A DNA stretch of 64,000 nucleotides from Streptomyces tardus (GTDB taxonomy: Bacteria; Actinomycetota; Actinomycetes; Streptomycetales; Streptomycetaceae): positions 1,640,564 through 1,704,563 of the forward strand of contig NZ_JAELVF020000001.1 in assembly GCF_018101125.2 (NCBI RefSeq), written 5' to 3'. Every line of letters begins with the position of its first letter. Within the stretch, counting starts at the first letter, position 1. The position numbers and the translations under genes are program-made. Under the pieces are notes generated by a model, which was given only the letters and a program-made list of their open reading frames with translations, was not told the origin of the DNA and did not search any database. This document shows, piece by piece, positions 34,120-42,908 of this stretch.

Positions 34120-36113
34120 CCGCCCGCCCCTTCCACCTCGTTGTCGTCACGACCGTCGAACGGGCCCCGCTCGCCCGCGAGTTGCCGCCCGCCGGACGGT
34201 CGCGGCTCCTGGTCCGGGTCCGGTGCGTCGAACTGCCCTCGCCCGTACGGCAGTTGACCTTCGCCGGGATGCCCCGCACCGGCCCACGTCTCCCCGCCCG
34301 CCCGCACAGCCCGCCCGCCGGAGGTCTCCTCGTCGGTCGTGCCGCGCAGGACCAGCCCGCGGTAGTCGGCACGACGTGCCAGCAGTTCGGCGTGGGTACC
34401 GGTGGCCGCGAGTCGGCCGTCCTCGTCGAGCAGGCAGACCAGGTCGGTGCGGTCGAGCAGCAGCGGCGAGGTGGTGACGACCACTGTGGTGCGGCCCTCG
34501 CGCGCGGTGCGCAGGCCGGCGGCGACCAGCGCCTCGGTGTGCGCGTCCACCGCCGAGGTCGGCTCGACCAGGAGCAGCACCTCCGGGTCGGCCAGCACTG
34601 CCCGGACGAGCCGCAGCCGCTGCCGCTGACCGCCGGAGAGGTTGCGTCCCTGCGGCTCGACCCGTGAGTCCAGCCCGTCGGGCATGGCCTCCACCACGTC
34701 ATCGGCGGCAGCCGCCCGGAGCGCCGCCAGCACCGCCCGGTCGTCGGGTGCGCCGTACTGCCGCCGGTCGAAACGCGGCCCGGGGCTGACGGTCTCGCGC
34801 AGCGAACCGGCGAAGAGCTGCGCCTCGTTCTGCGCGACCAGCACCTGCGCGCGGACATCGGCCAGCGGCAGCGCGGTCAGCGGTACGCCTCCCCAGGTCA
34901 CCGAGGTCTCGCCGTACCGGCCCAGCCGCTCCGTCGCCCGTTCGCCCACCGCGGGCCGGGCGGCGACCAGGCCGACGAAGCTGCCGTGCGGCACCGTGAG
35001 CCCGGACTGCGGGTCGTGCAGCTCGGGCCGCAGGCTCCGCGGCGGCACCGCTTCGCGGCCTTCGTCCTGCGGCGGTCGTGCCCGCAGGATGCGTACGACG
35101 CGGCCGGCCGAGACCAGCGCGCGGACCAGCTGGTCGGTGCCCTCGACGAGGAAGAAGACCGGCACGATGAGCAGCGCCATGTACCCGTAGACCGCGATGA
35201 GTTCGCCGAGCGAGATCTCGCCGGCGACGGCCTTGCGCGCGGCGAACCAGGTGACCACCGCGAGGAAGACGCTCGGCAGCGCGATCATCAGCGCGGCGAT
35301 CCAGCTGTTGACCGCCCCCACCCGGTACCCCTCGGTGAGCAGTCGGCGGGAGGCGGCTCGGTAGCGCTCGGCGAACAGCTCCCGCCCGCCGATGCCCGCC
35401 AGCACCCGCAGCCCGGCCGCGAGGTCCACCGCACGCCCGGTCAGCGCGCCCTGCTGCTCCCGGTACTCGGTCTCGGCCCGTTGCAGCCGGCCCAGCAACG
35501 GGCCGGTGGACAGCGCGATCACGGGTACACCGAGCAGCACGAGCGCCGCGAGCGAGGGCGAGATGTGCAGCAGCAGCACGGTCACGACCCCGTAGGCGAA
35601 CACCGCGCCGACGCCGGGCCCGGCGAGGGTGAGCGCGTGGCCCATGCGCTGCACGTCGGAGCCGCTGACCGTGACCAGATCACCGGTGCTGGACTGACGC
35701 GCGAAGGCGGAGCCGAGCCGCAGCGTGCGGCGGGTGAGCAGCTCGACCGTGTGGAAGCCCGCGTACATCCGCGCGAACGTCATGGTGCGGTGCCGCGCGA
35801 TGCCCAGCACCGCGCTGACCGCGCCGCTCAGCAGCAGAACGGCCGACCACCGCACGACGGCGCCGAAGTCGTCCCCGCGCAGACCGTCGTCGACGCCGCG
35901 GGCGACGATGTAGGGCGGCAGCATCAGCGTGGTCATCCAGGCGCTGCTGAGCACGGCGGCGTACAGCACCCGCGGCCACTGCCGACGCACCAGCCACCCC
36001 AGGTAGCGGGCGGGCCCCAGCACCTCGGGCTCGGGGGCCGCGTCCGGCAGCGGTCGCCAGCGCTTGCCGATCCGGTCCGGGCGCGGCCAGGCGGCGGGGC
36101 GGTTGTCAGCCAT
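34116..36113 (-). CDS. ABC exporter half-transporter, degenerate ATPase subunit
   Basis: 665 residues from ATG 36113 (MADNRPAAWPRPDRIG). Six membrane helices span about 45-340. In the ATPase domain the P-loop is lost (GLVAARPAVGERATE) and the Walker B Asp is Val (VLLLVEPTSAVD), while the signature NLSGGQRQRLRLVRA is perfect. This is the mirror image of its partner: this subunit supplies the signature and the other supplies Walker A and B. A 70-residue hydrophilic tail follows the ATPase domain. The gene overlaps its partner, so the two are made together. Confidence 0.9.
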   Translation of the reverse strand: MADNRPAAWPRPDRIGKRWRPLPDAAPEPEVLGPARYLGWLVRRQWPRVLYAAVLSSAWMTTLMLPPYIVARGVDDGLRGDDFGAVVRWSAVLLLSGAVSAVLGIARHRTMTFARMYAGFHTVELLTRRTLRLGSAFARQSSTGDLVTVSGSDVQRMGHALTLAGPGVGAVFAYGVVTVLLLHISPSLAALVLLGVPVIALSTGPLLGRLQRAETEYREQQGALTGRAVDLAAGLRVLAGIGGRELFAERYRAASRRLLTEGYRVGAVNSWIAALMIALPSVFLAVVTWFAARKAVAGEISLGELIAVYGYMALLIVPVFFLVEGTDQLVRALVSAGRVVRILRARPPQDEGREAVPPRSLRPELHDPQSGLTVPHGSFVGLVAARPAVGERATERLGRYGETSVTWGGVPLTALPLADVRAQVLVAQNEAQLFAGSLRETVSPGPRFDRRQYGAPDDRAVLAALRAAAADDVVEAMPDGLDSRVEPQGRNLSGGQRQRLRLVRAVLADPEVLLLVEPTSAVDAHTEALVAAGLRTAREGRTTVVVTTSPLLLDRTDLVCLLDEDGRLAATGTHAELLARRADYRGLVLRGTTDEETSGGRAVRAGGETWAGAGHPGEGQLPYGRGQFDAPDPDQEPRPSGGRQLAGERGPFDGRDDNEVEGAGG

Positions 36114-36756
36114 CAGCGGGTGGGGTTCCGTTCCGGGGCGCGGGGGCAACGCAGGCGCGTGCGCTGCGCGAACGGCTGCGGAGGAGGGGTTCGGCCCGAG
36201 GGTAGCGAGCGAGCGGCGCGGCACGACACCGATTATCCGCGCGCCGCACGGCCGCCGGGCGCTTCCGCCCCATCCGTCGGCGACCGGTCCGGATCCGTAG
36301 GCGTTTCGACGCATAACCCGGCGCGGGCTCGGGCAGGACCGGCAGTTCAAGGGATTTCGCGGCGTCCTCCGCCGGCGGTCCCTCATACAGAACATGCCGG
36401 TCGGCCCGGCGCCCGGCACGATGGAGTGAGTGCCGGCAACCGCGGTACGCGCCCCGGAGCAGCGGCCCCAGAGCCGCAGCGAGATCCGCGGCCCACACGG
36501 CGGCACCGGCCGTACCGAACCGGCGCCGTACGTACGGAACCGGTCAACGGAGCCGGCTACAGAACCGGCCCCCGGAGCCGGTCGCACAGAACCGGACGTC
36601 ACGGAGCCGGTCACCCACAGAGCCGGACACCGGCGTACCGGACCGGCAGTGCACGGGCGACGGCGGACGGGGCCACGGGCCCCCGCCGGCGCGAGCGACA
36701 TCGCACCGCCCGCCCACCGCGGCAACGCGGAGGCGGAGGTGGGAAGGAGCACACAC
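36114..36756. other. Gene-free gap with GAACCGG/GAGCCGG repeats
   Basis: No coding frame is supported. It should hold the promoter of the exporter pair (left) and of the DJ-1 gene (right), and contains the repeat block at 36517-36648. Confidence 0.5.
36517..36648. repeat. Degenerate GAACCGG/GAGCCGG repeat block
   Basis: The seven-mer GA(A/G)CCGG recurs about every 12-20 bases at least eight times, with partly conserved spacers such as GTCNCACAGA. It could be a cluster of protein sites or simple replication slippage. Confidence 0.6.
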
Positions 36757-37308
36757 ATGCGCATCGCATTCCTGGTGGCGAATGAAGGCGTGGAACAGGT
36801 CGAGCTCACGGAGCCGTGGCAGGCCGTGCGCGACGCGGGCGGCGAGACCGTCCTGCTCGCGCCGCAGGCGGGCGAGATCCAGGCGTTCCACCATCTGACC
36901 GCCGCCGACACCTTTCCGGTCGACCTCACCGTCGACCGGGCCTCGGTGACCGAGTTCGACGGGCTGGTACTGCCCGGCGGAGTCGCGAACCCGGACGCGC
37001 TGCGGCTGGACGGCGAGGCGGTCGCCTTCGTCAAGGCGTTCCGCGATCTCGGGAAGCCGATCGCGGCGATCTGCCACGCCCCGTGGACGCTGATCGAGGC
37101 AGACGTCGTACGGGCCCGCACCCTCACCTCCTGGCCCAGTCTTCGGACCGACATCCGCAACGCGGGCGGCACCTGGGTCGACGAGGAGGTCAAGGTCTGC
37201 ACCGACGGGCCCAACCCCCTGGTGACCAGCCGGAAACCGGACGACCTGCCCGCGTTCAACGCGGCGGCTCTCCAGGAGTTCAGCGCCCAGGCGGGCGCGG
37301 CGGCGTAG
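36757..37308 (+). CDS. DJ-1/PfpI-family (type 1 glutamine amidotransferase-like) protein
   Basis: 183 residues from ATG 36757, preceded by GGGAAGGAG. MRIAFLVANEGVEQVELTEPWQAVRDAGGETVLLAP, then FDGLVLPGGVANPDALR, and the nucleophile elbow AICHAPWTLIEADVVRARTLTSWPS are typical of the PfpI/YhbO class (Cys in ICHAP). Members act as deglycases or stress chaperones; which activity applies here cannot be told. Confidence 0.93.
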   Translation: MRIAFLVANEGVEQVELTEPWQAVRDAGGETVLLAPQAGEIQAFHHLTAADTFPVDLTVDRASVTEFDGLVLPGGVANPDALRLDGEAVAFVKAFRDLGKPIAAICHAPWTLIEADVVRARTLTSWPSLRTDIRNAGGTWVDEEVKVCTDGPNPLVTSRKPDDLPAFNAAALQEFSAQAGAAA

Positions 37309-37487
37309 CGAGGAGAGCCGCACGGACGCGCGAGGACGGACGCACGAGGACGGACGCGCGAGGAGGGCCGCCCGGCCTCCGGGCCGCCGCCACGCAGGGA
37401 AGCGGCCGGTGCGTGCGAACCGGCCCGGACGCGGACGCCCCGAGGGCGAGACATCGACGTCGAGCAACGGTCTGGAGTGACCAGGCG

Positions 37488-39431
37488 ATGACCCACAGCA
37501 CACGACCCCGAGCCGCCGACAACGGCACCGCGGACGCCCCCGGAGGAGCGCCCGCCGACGCCCCGGACCTCGATCTCCACGAACTGGCCCAGCAGTTGCG
37601 CGTCGATTCGGTGCGCGCCGCGGCCGAGGCCGGTTCCGGCCATCCGACGTCCTCGATGTCCGCGGCCGAGCTGATGGCTGTGCTCATCGCCCGGCAGCTG
37701 CGGTACGACTTCAGCGAGCCGCAGCATCCGGGCAACGACCACCTCGTCCTCTCCAAGGGACACGCCTCGCCGCTGCTGTACGCCGCGTACAAGGCGGTGG
37801 GCGCCATCACCGACGAGGAGCTGCTGACGTTCCGCAAACGGCACAGCAGGCTGGAGGGCCATCCGACGCCGCGGCTGCCGTGGGTGGACGTGGCCACCGG
37901 CTCGCTCGGCCAGGGGCTGCCGATCGCGGTGGGCATGGCGCTGGCCGAGGCGCGGCTGGCCGAACAGCCGTACCGCACCTGGGTGGTGTGCGGCGACAGC
38001 GAAATGGCCGAGGGCTCGGTGACCGAGGCGCTGGAACAGGCCGGGTACGACCGGTTGGACCGGCTGACCCTGATCGTCGATGTCAACCGGCTCGGGCAGC
38101 GCGGCCCGACCCGCTACGGCTGGGACCTGGACGCCTACGCGCGCCGGCTCGAGGCGCACGACTGGCACACGGTGCAGGTCGACGGCCACGACCCGGACGC
38201 GGTGGACGCCGCGTACCGCGAGGCCGTCGCCGTCACCGACCGGCCGACGGCGATCCTGGCCCGCACCGTCAAGGGGCAGGGCGTGGCCGCGGTCGCCGAC
38301 CGGGAGGGCAAGCACGGCAAGCCGCTGCCGGACGCGCACTCCGCGGTCGCCGAACTCGGCGGACGACGGAACCTGCGCGTAACGGTGCGCACCCCCGACG
38401 CGCCGCCCGCCCAGGCCGCCCCGGCGGCCTCCGGCGACGCCGAACCGGACGGCTCCGCACCGCGTTTGCCGGTCTACGAGCGCGGCGCACGGGTCGCCAC
38501 CAGGGACGCGTTCGGCGAGGCGCTGGTGGCCGTCGGCGAGGCGCACCCCGAAGTGGTGGTGCTCGACGGGGAGGTCGGCGACTCGACCCGCACCCGGGCC
38601 TTCGCCGAGGCGCACCCCGAGCGGTTCTTCGAGTGCTACATCGCCGAACAGCAGCTGGTCGCCGCCGCGGTGGGGATGCAGACCCGCGGCTGGGTGCCGT
38701 ACGCCTCCTCCTTCGGCGCGTTCCTGGAGCGCGGCTACGAGTTCGTGCGGATGGCCGCCGTCAGCCGGGCACGGATCAACCTGGTCGGTTCGCACGCCGG
38801 TGTGGCGATCGGCGAGGACGGCCCGTCCCAGATGGCGCTGGAGGATCTGGCCGCCTTCCGGGCCGTGCACGGCTCCACCGTGCTCCACCCCTGCGACGCT
38901 CACCAGACGGCCCGGTTGGTCGCCACCATGGCCGAGAGCGACTGGCTCGGCGGCGTGCGCTATCTGCGCACCCTCCGCGGCGCGACGCCGGTGATCTACG
39001 ACCCGGAGGAGCGCTTCCCCATCGGCGGCAGCAAGGTGCTGCGCTCCAGCGACATCGACGAGGTGACTCTGGTCGCCGCCGGGGTCACCGTGCCGGAGGC
39101 GCTGCTGGCGGCCGAAGCGCTCGCCGCAGACGGCATCGCGGCCCGGGTCGTCGACCTCTACTCGGTCAAGCCGGTCGACACGGCCACGCTCCGCGAGGCC
39201 GCCGCACGCACCGGACGGCTGCTGACCGTCGAGGACCACCACCCCGAAGGCGGCCTGGGGGACGCGGTGTTGGACGCCTTCACCGACGGCCGCCACGCCC
39301 TGCCCCGGCTCCGCCGGCTCGCCGTCCGCGAGCTGCCGGGCTCGGCGACACCCGACGAGCAGCTGCACGACGCCGGCATCGACGCGGAGGCGATCGCCGG
39401 CGCCGCACGGGAGTTGATCGCCTCCGACTGA
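37488..39431 (+). CDS. Transketolase (full length, single chain)
   Basis: 647 residues from ATG 37488. The N-terminal thiamine-diphosphate domain has GSGHPTSSMSAAELMAVL, SKGHASPLLYAA, GSLGQGLPIAVGMALAEA and the motif VVCGDSEMAEGSVTEALEQAGYDRLDRLTLIVDVNRLGQ. The pyrimidine domain has RDAFGEALVAVGEAHPEVVVLDGEVGDSTRT, the catalytic Glu region FFECYIAEQQLVAAAVGMQ and VGSHAGVAIGEDGPSQMALEDLAAFRA. The C-terminal domain follows. The sequence resembles the archaeal/DXS-like type more than classical Tkt. It does not sit with other pentose-phosphate genes, so it may be a second, specialised transketolase. Confidence 0.9.
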   Translation: MTHSTRPRAADNGTADAPGGAPADAPDLDLHELAQQLRVDSVRAAAEAGSGHPTSSMSAAELMAVLIARQLRYDFSEPQHPGNDHLVLSKGHASPLLYAAYKAVGAITDEELLTFRKRHSRLEGHPTPRLPWVDVATGSLGQGLPIAVGMALAEARLAEQPYRTWVVCGDSEMAEGSVTEALEQAGYDRLDRLTLIVDVNRLGQRGPTRYGWDLDAYARRLEAHDWHTVQVDGHDPDAVDAAYREAVAVTDRPTAILARTVKGQGVAAVADREGKHGKPLPDAHSAVAELGGRRNLRVTVRTPDAPPAQAAPAASGDAEPDGSAPRLPVYERGARVATRDAFGEALVAVGEAHPEVVVLDGEVGDSTRTRAFAEAHPERFFECYIAEQQLVAAAVGMQTRGWVPYASSFGAFLERGYEFVRMAAVSRARINLVGSHAGVAIGEDGPSQMALEDLAAFRAVHGSTVLHPCDAHQTARLVATMAESDWLGGVRYLRTLRGATPVIYDPEERFPIGGSKVLRSSDIDEVTLVAAGVTVPEALLAAEALAADGIAARVVDLYSVKPVDTATLREAAARTGRLLTVEDHHPEGGLGDAVLDAFTDGRHALPRLRRLAVRELPGSATPDEQLHDAGIDAEAIAGAARELIASD

Positions 39432-39510
39432 CGCCACGGACCACCGCCGCGTCGCGCCCTCGGCCGACCTTCGAAGCACTTTTCACCGACCGAGAAAAAC
39501 GGAGGAGACC

Positions 39511-40695
39511 ATGGAACTCGCCTTTCTCAGCCCTGTACTTCACCATCCCGGCCCCTGGGCGTCCGCGTACGTCGCCGGTGCCGGAGCCGGGCCCGACTCC
39601 GCCGACCAGCAGGAGCTGGCCGCCCGCGAGGTCAGGCACCAGCTCTCGCGCCAGGGCGCCGACGAGCGCACCCAGGAGGCGGTCTACGAGGAGCTGCGCA
39701 CTCCGGTCCCGGAGGAGGAGGGCCGCGCGGTGTTCGCCGCGGACGGCGAGGTGCGCCTCGCCACCCCGCTGCGGGCCGCGCCGCCGCTGCCCGAGGCGCA
39801 GTGGAGCCCACTGCCGCACCTCTCACCGCTGGTGGAGCACCTCGGCGAGGAGCGGCGCTGCCTGGTCGCGTACGTCGACCGGGAGGGCGCGGACTTCGAA
39901 CTGCGCAGCGCCGAGGGCTCCGAGGAGCTGGGCCAGGCACAGGGCCTGGACTGGCCGCTCAGCCGCACCTCGAGCGGCGACCCGTCCGAGAGCCACTTCC
40001 AGGAGGCCGTGGAGAACACCTGGGAGAAGAACGCCGCCACCGTCGCCGACCGGCTCACCAGGGTCGCGGCCCGGACGCACCCTGACGCGGTCCTGCTGGT
40101 CGGGGAGGACCGCCAGCGCGCCGCCGTGTTGGACAAACTCCCGGTCGCCCTGCGGCCGTTGACCACTCAGACCGACCGCGGCGGACGTGCCGCCGGTTCC
40201 GGCACCGACCTGCTGGAGGAGGAGATCGCCGAGCTGCTCGCCGAGCAGGAGCACCGGCACGGGGCACGCGTGCTGGAACGCTTCCGGGTCGGCCGAGCCA
40301 GGGGCGCCAACACCGCGGAGGCCGCCGTCGAGGACGTCGCCTCGCTGCTGGAGGCGGCCCGTGAGCACCGCATCGAGACGCTGCTGCTGCGGCCGGGCGG
40401 ACCGGACACCAACACCGAGGTGTGGGTCGGCGAGGAGCCGGACCAGATCGCCCTGCGGCGTTCGGAGACCAAGTACCTCGGCGACCCCGAGCCCAGCTCC
40501 GCGAGGGCCGACGACGCGCTGCTGCGTGCCGTCGCCGCCACCGGCGGAACGGCGGTCGTGGTGGACGAGCCGCGGCCGGACTCGGAGGTCTCGCCCGAGG
40601 GCGAACCGGTCGCCCAGGCGGTGGACGAGGAGGTCCCGGTCGGCGGAATCGGCGCCGTGCTGCGCTGGTCCCAGCCAGAGCCGGCCACCGGCTGA
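39511..40695 (+). CDS. baeRF2-domain (Vms1/Rv2629-type) protein
   Basis: 394 residues from ATG 39511, preceded by GGAGGAG. The pattern MELAFLSPVLHHPGPWASAYV, then RRCLVAYVDREGADFELR, the HFQEAVENTWEKNAATVADRLTRVAARTHPDAVLLVGEDRQRAAVLDKLP centre and the C-terminal DALLRAVAATGGTAVVVD matches the bacterial eRF1-like family (baeRF2, Rv2629 of Mycobacterium). The family is proposed to act on peptidyl-tRNA or in ribosome hibernation or rescue, mostly untested. No catalytic GGQ is visible. Confidence 0.85.
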   Translation: MELAFLSPVLHHPGPWASAYVAGAGAGPDSADQQELAAREVRHQLSRQGADERTQEAVYEELRTPVPEEEGRAVFAADGEVRLATPLRAAPPLPEAQWSPLPHLSPLVEHLGEERRCLVAYVDREGADFELRSAEGSEELGQAQGLDWPLSRTSSGDPSESHFQEAVENTWEKNAATVADRLTRVAARTHPDAVLLVGEDRQRAAVLDKLPVALRPLTTQTDRGGRAAGSGTDLLEEEIAELLAEQEHRHGARVLERFRVGRARGANTAEAAVEDVASLLEAAREHRIETLLLRPGGPDTNTEVWVGEEPDQIALRRSETKYLGDPEPSSARADDALLRAVAATGGTAVVVDEPRPDSEVSPEGEPVAQAVDEEVPVGGIGAVLRWSQPEPATG

Positions 40696-41047
40696 GGCGC
40701 ACCGGCCCCTCCGGGCACGTGCCCGTAGAGCGGCGCCGGGTCCGACCCTCCGTCGGCCCCGGCGCCGCTCTTCGCCGTGCCGCACCTGCGCCCGGGCGTG
40801 CGGTGCCGGGGCGTGGCGTGCCGTGGCGTGGCGTGCGGTGCCGGGGCGTGCGGCGCCGGGGCGTGCGGCGCCGGGCGTGCCGCTGAACCTCCCCGGTGCG
40901 GGCGGATCGCTGCCGGGAGTTGTCAACAGAACGCGGATTGTTACGAGTTGGCAGTACCCAGCCGCCGCCGCGCGTTGCACTCTGGTCACGCGGGGCGAGA
41001 CGCTCCCGCACGCACACCCGGAGCATTACCGTGGAGAGGCGGCCCGC
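40696..41047. other. Gene-free gap with tandem GC-rich repeats
   Basis: No gene seen. Contains the repeat block at 40790-40880 and a lower-GC stretch (40920-40960) that may hold the promoter of the next gene. Confidence 0.5.
40790..40880. repeat. Tandem GGTGCCGGGGCGTGGC-type repeats
   Basis: Units such as GTGCCGGGGCGTGGC, GTGCCGTGGCGTGGC, GTGCGGCGCCGGGGC recur head to tail about six times with variation. Probably slippage-prone non-coding DNA. Confidence 0.6.
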
Positions 41048-41530
41048 GTGCTCTATGTCTGCTCACTGATCAGCGACAGATCGCAGGTCATTCCGTCCGG
41101 CGGCGGCTACCATCTGCTGCGCTTCCCCTACGGCGAGTACGAGTCGTACGACGTGTGGAACATGCACCCCGCACAACAGCCCGACGGCAAGGTCTCCTCC
41201 CACCCCGACCAGCGGTCCGGACTGATCTGGCCCAAGGTCGGCGGCTGGGCCACCCTGACGGCGAACATCCACTGGGAGGCGGGCAACTACTCGGAGCTGC
41301 GCGACCAGTTCATCCGCGATCCGCTCGGCATCAACGGCAGGGCCGACTCCACGGCCACCGACCACCGCCGCCCCTCGCCCGGCATGCAGTGCTTCACCAA
41401 ATCGCACCAGATCTTCGTCCACCCGCACACCCCGCTGGGCCTCAGGGTGGGCCACACGGCGAGCAGTTCGAGGCGGGTGGTGCACGCCCAGTTCAAGGTC
41501 GCCATCCACGACGACGTCGCCGCACCCTGA
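41048..41530 (+). CDS. Unrecognised small soluble protein
   Basis: 160 residues from GTG 41048 (upstream GGAGAGGCGG). Coding statistics look real: VLYVCSLISDRSQVIPSGGGYHLLRFPYGEYESYDVWNMHP, then SGLIWPKVGGWATLTANIHWEAGNYSELRDQFIRDPLG and a C-terminal beta-rich end (VGHTASSSRRVVHAQFKVAIHDD). It is rich in Trp, Tyr and His and looks like a beta sandwich. No signal peptide, membrane helix or known motif. I do not recognise a family. It stands alone, followed by an SMI1/KNR4 gene. Confidence 0.6.
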   Translation: MLYVCSLISDRSQVIPSGGGYHLLRFPYGEYESYDVWNMHPAQQPDGKVSSHPDQRSGLIWPKVGGWATLTANIHWEAGNYSELRDQFIRDPLGINGRADSTATDHRRPSPGMQCFTKSHQIFVHPHTPLGLRVGHTASSSRRVVHAQFKVAIHDDVAAP

Positions 41531-41595
41531 TCGGGCGCGCGCCGTACGGTCGGGAGCCTTCGGCACTGTCGTCACCGCCTGGCACCATGATCGGC

Positions 41596-42225
41596 ATGAG
41601 TGAGTCAACTGGCCCTGAAGAGGCCGAAGTTGCCGGTGTGCTGACCGCGCCGGAGGAGTGGCGTCTCTTTCTGGAGCGATACAGCGAGCTGTACGTGCAG
41701 GTCTGCGCCGACGAGGAGGAGTTGGGCGAGCTTCTGGACGACGATCAGCTGGAGGCTCTGGACCGCGGGGAGCGAATCGAGCCGTGGCTGGGCGGGGCCC
41801 CGGCCACGGAGGAATCTCTGGTCGCCGCCGAGGAGCGGCTCGGAGTGCGGTTCCCGCCGAGTCTGCGGGGGTTCTTTCTGGCAAGCGACGGATGGACGCG
41901 CCTCGACGACTGCGTGGACCGCGTCCATCCGTGCGGCGGCGTCGTCTGGATGCGGGACAGCGGGCTCGGTGGACGCATGACCGAGACCTACGCGTCCATA
42001 CCCGGCAACGAGGACGAAGTTCAGTTGTTCCGCCGGTGCATCGAGATCGCCCGGGGAGAGGACTTCTGGTTGCTCGACCCGACCGACGTCGGACCGGACG
42101 GCGAGTGGGCCGCCCACGAGGTCGCGCCGAAGTACGGCGACTCCACCAGGTACCCCAGCTTCTTCGCGCTCTTCCGCTCCGGGTTCGAGAGCATGGAAGA
42201 GGATGCGGACGAAGCTCAGGACTGA
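41596..42225 (+). CDS. SMI1/KNR4 (SUKH) family protein
   Basis: About 209 residues from ATG 41596 (an in-frame ATG lies at 41587). The SUKH core is at about 75-200: ATEESLVAAEERLGVRFPPSLRGFFLASDGW..., with W and G positions and SFFALFRSGFESME at the end. SUKH proteins are often immunity proteins against contact-dependent toxins, but many stand alone, as here; no toxin gene is adjacent. Confidence 0.85.
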   Translation: MSESTGPEEAEVAGVLTAPEEWRLFLERYSELYVQVCADEEELGELLDDDQLEALDRGERIEPWLGGAPATEESLVAAEERLGVRFPPSLRGFFLASDGWTRLDDCVDRVHPCGGVVWMRDSGLGGRMTETYASIPGNEDEVQLFRRCIEIARGEDFWLLDPTDVGPDGEWAAHEVAPKYGDSTRYPSFFALFRSGFESMEEDADEAQD

Positions 42226-42908
42226 GTTGGTTCGTCAACTTCCACGCCCGCGTCAGGGGTGAGGCGAGGGGCGACGGCCGCTTCGCAGCGTTGAGCGGGC
42301 CGCGGGCGGATCGCCCCTCCCGTTGCTCCCGGCACCGAAGCGCGGGCCCGCGAACCCGCCCGCGCAGCAGCCCTGTTCGGCCGCACGCAGCACCGCAACG
42401 CCGTGCGTCCCTCCCTCTCCGCACCGTCAACGACGGTGCCGCGCGCCGCCATCCGCCGAAAGCGCTACAGCGCGACCCGGCGCAGGGCGTATTCCGTACG
42501 CCGAACTCGTGGGCCGGCCATCCGCTGACGCGCCGCTCACAGCGCTGTCCACGGTGGGCAGCACCGCGCCGGCCGCTCCCACCGTCACGACCACCAGCAG
42601 CACGAGCCCCACCCCCGGTCCGGCCTCCCCGGACCCGATCCCGCCGACCCCGAGGGGAAAACATGGTCCCTGCATCCGGGATGCCGACCACGGACCTATC
42701 GGCGAACACTCTTGTCTGTACAACCAGCGCGCGGTACCGTCCAGTTGGCCGCGAAAGCACTCCCGTTGCAGGTCAGAAGCCCGGTGACATAAGTCAACGC
42801 TCCTGCTCTTTCGGTGCTTGTTGACTTCCTGTCTCTGCTCGCCTGCGCCAGGCTTCAAGCCGCGACGACGAGCGACCGAGCCGACAACCCCCCAACAAGG
42901 AGCTCAAG
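42226..42908. other. Gene-free gap before the esterase
   Basis: No coding frame is supported on either strand. A possible -35 (TTGACT at about 42819) lies 90 bases before the esterase start. Confidence 0.5.

Noticed and set aside
36114..39479. Very long minus-strand open frame continuing upstream of the ABC exporter gene
   Set aside because: It runs antisense through the transketolase and DJ-1 genes, has no protein-like sequence there, and reflects GC-rich third positions of the real plus-strand genes.
37488..40695. Biosynthetic gene cluster around the transketolase, FAD enzymes and aminotransferase
   Set aside because: No synthase, ligase or carrier-protein genes are present and the enzymes are scattered on both strands among unrelated genes.
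40777..40930. Start of a gene in the repeat region before 41048
   Set aside because: The frame consists of translated tandem repeats; protein-like sequence begins only at GTG 41048.
42323..42858. Open frames on both strands in the gap before the esterase
   Set aside because: No ribosome sites, no domain, codon pattern unlike the neighbours.
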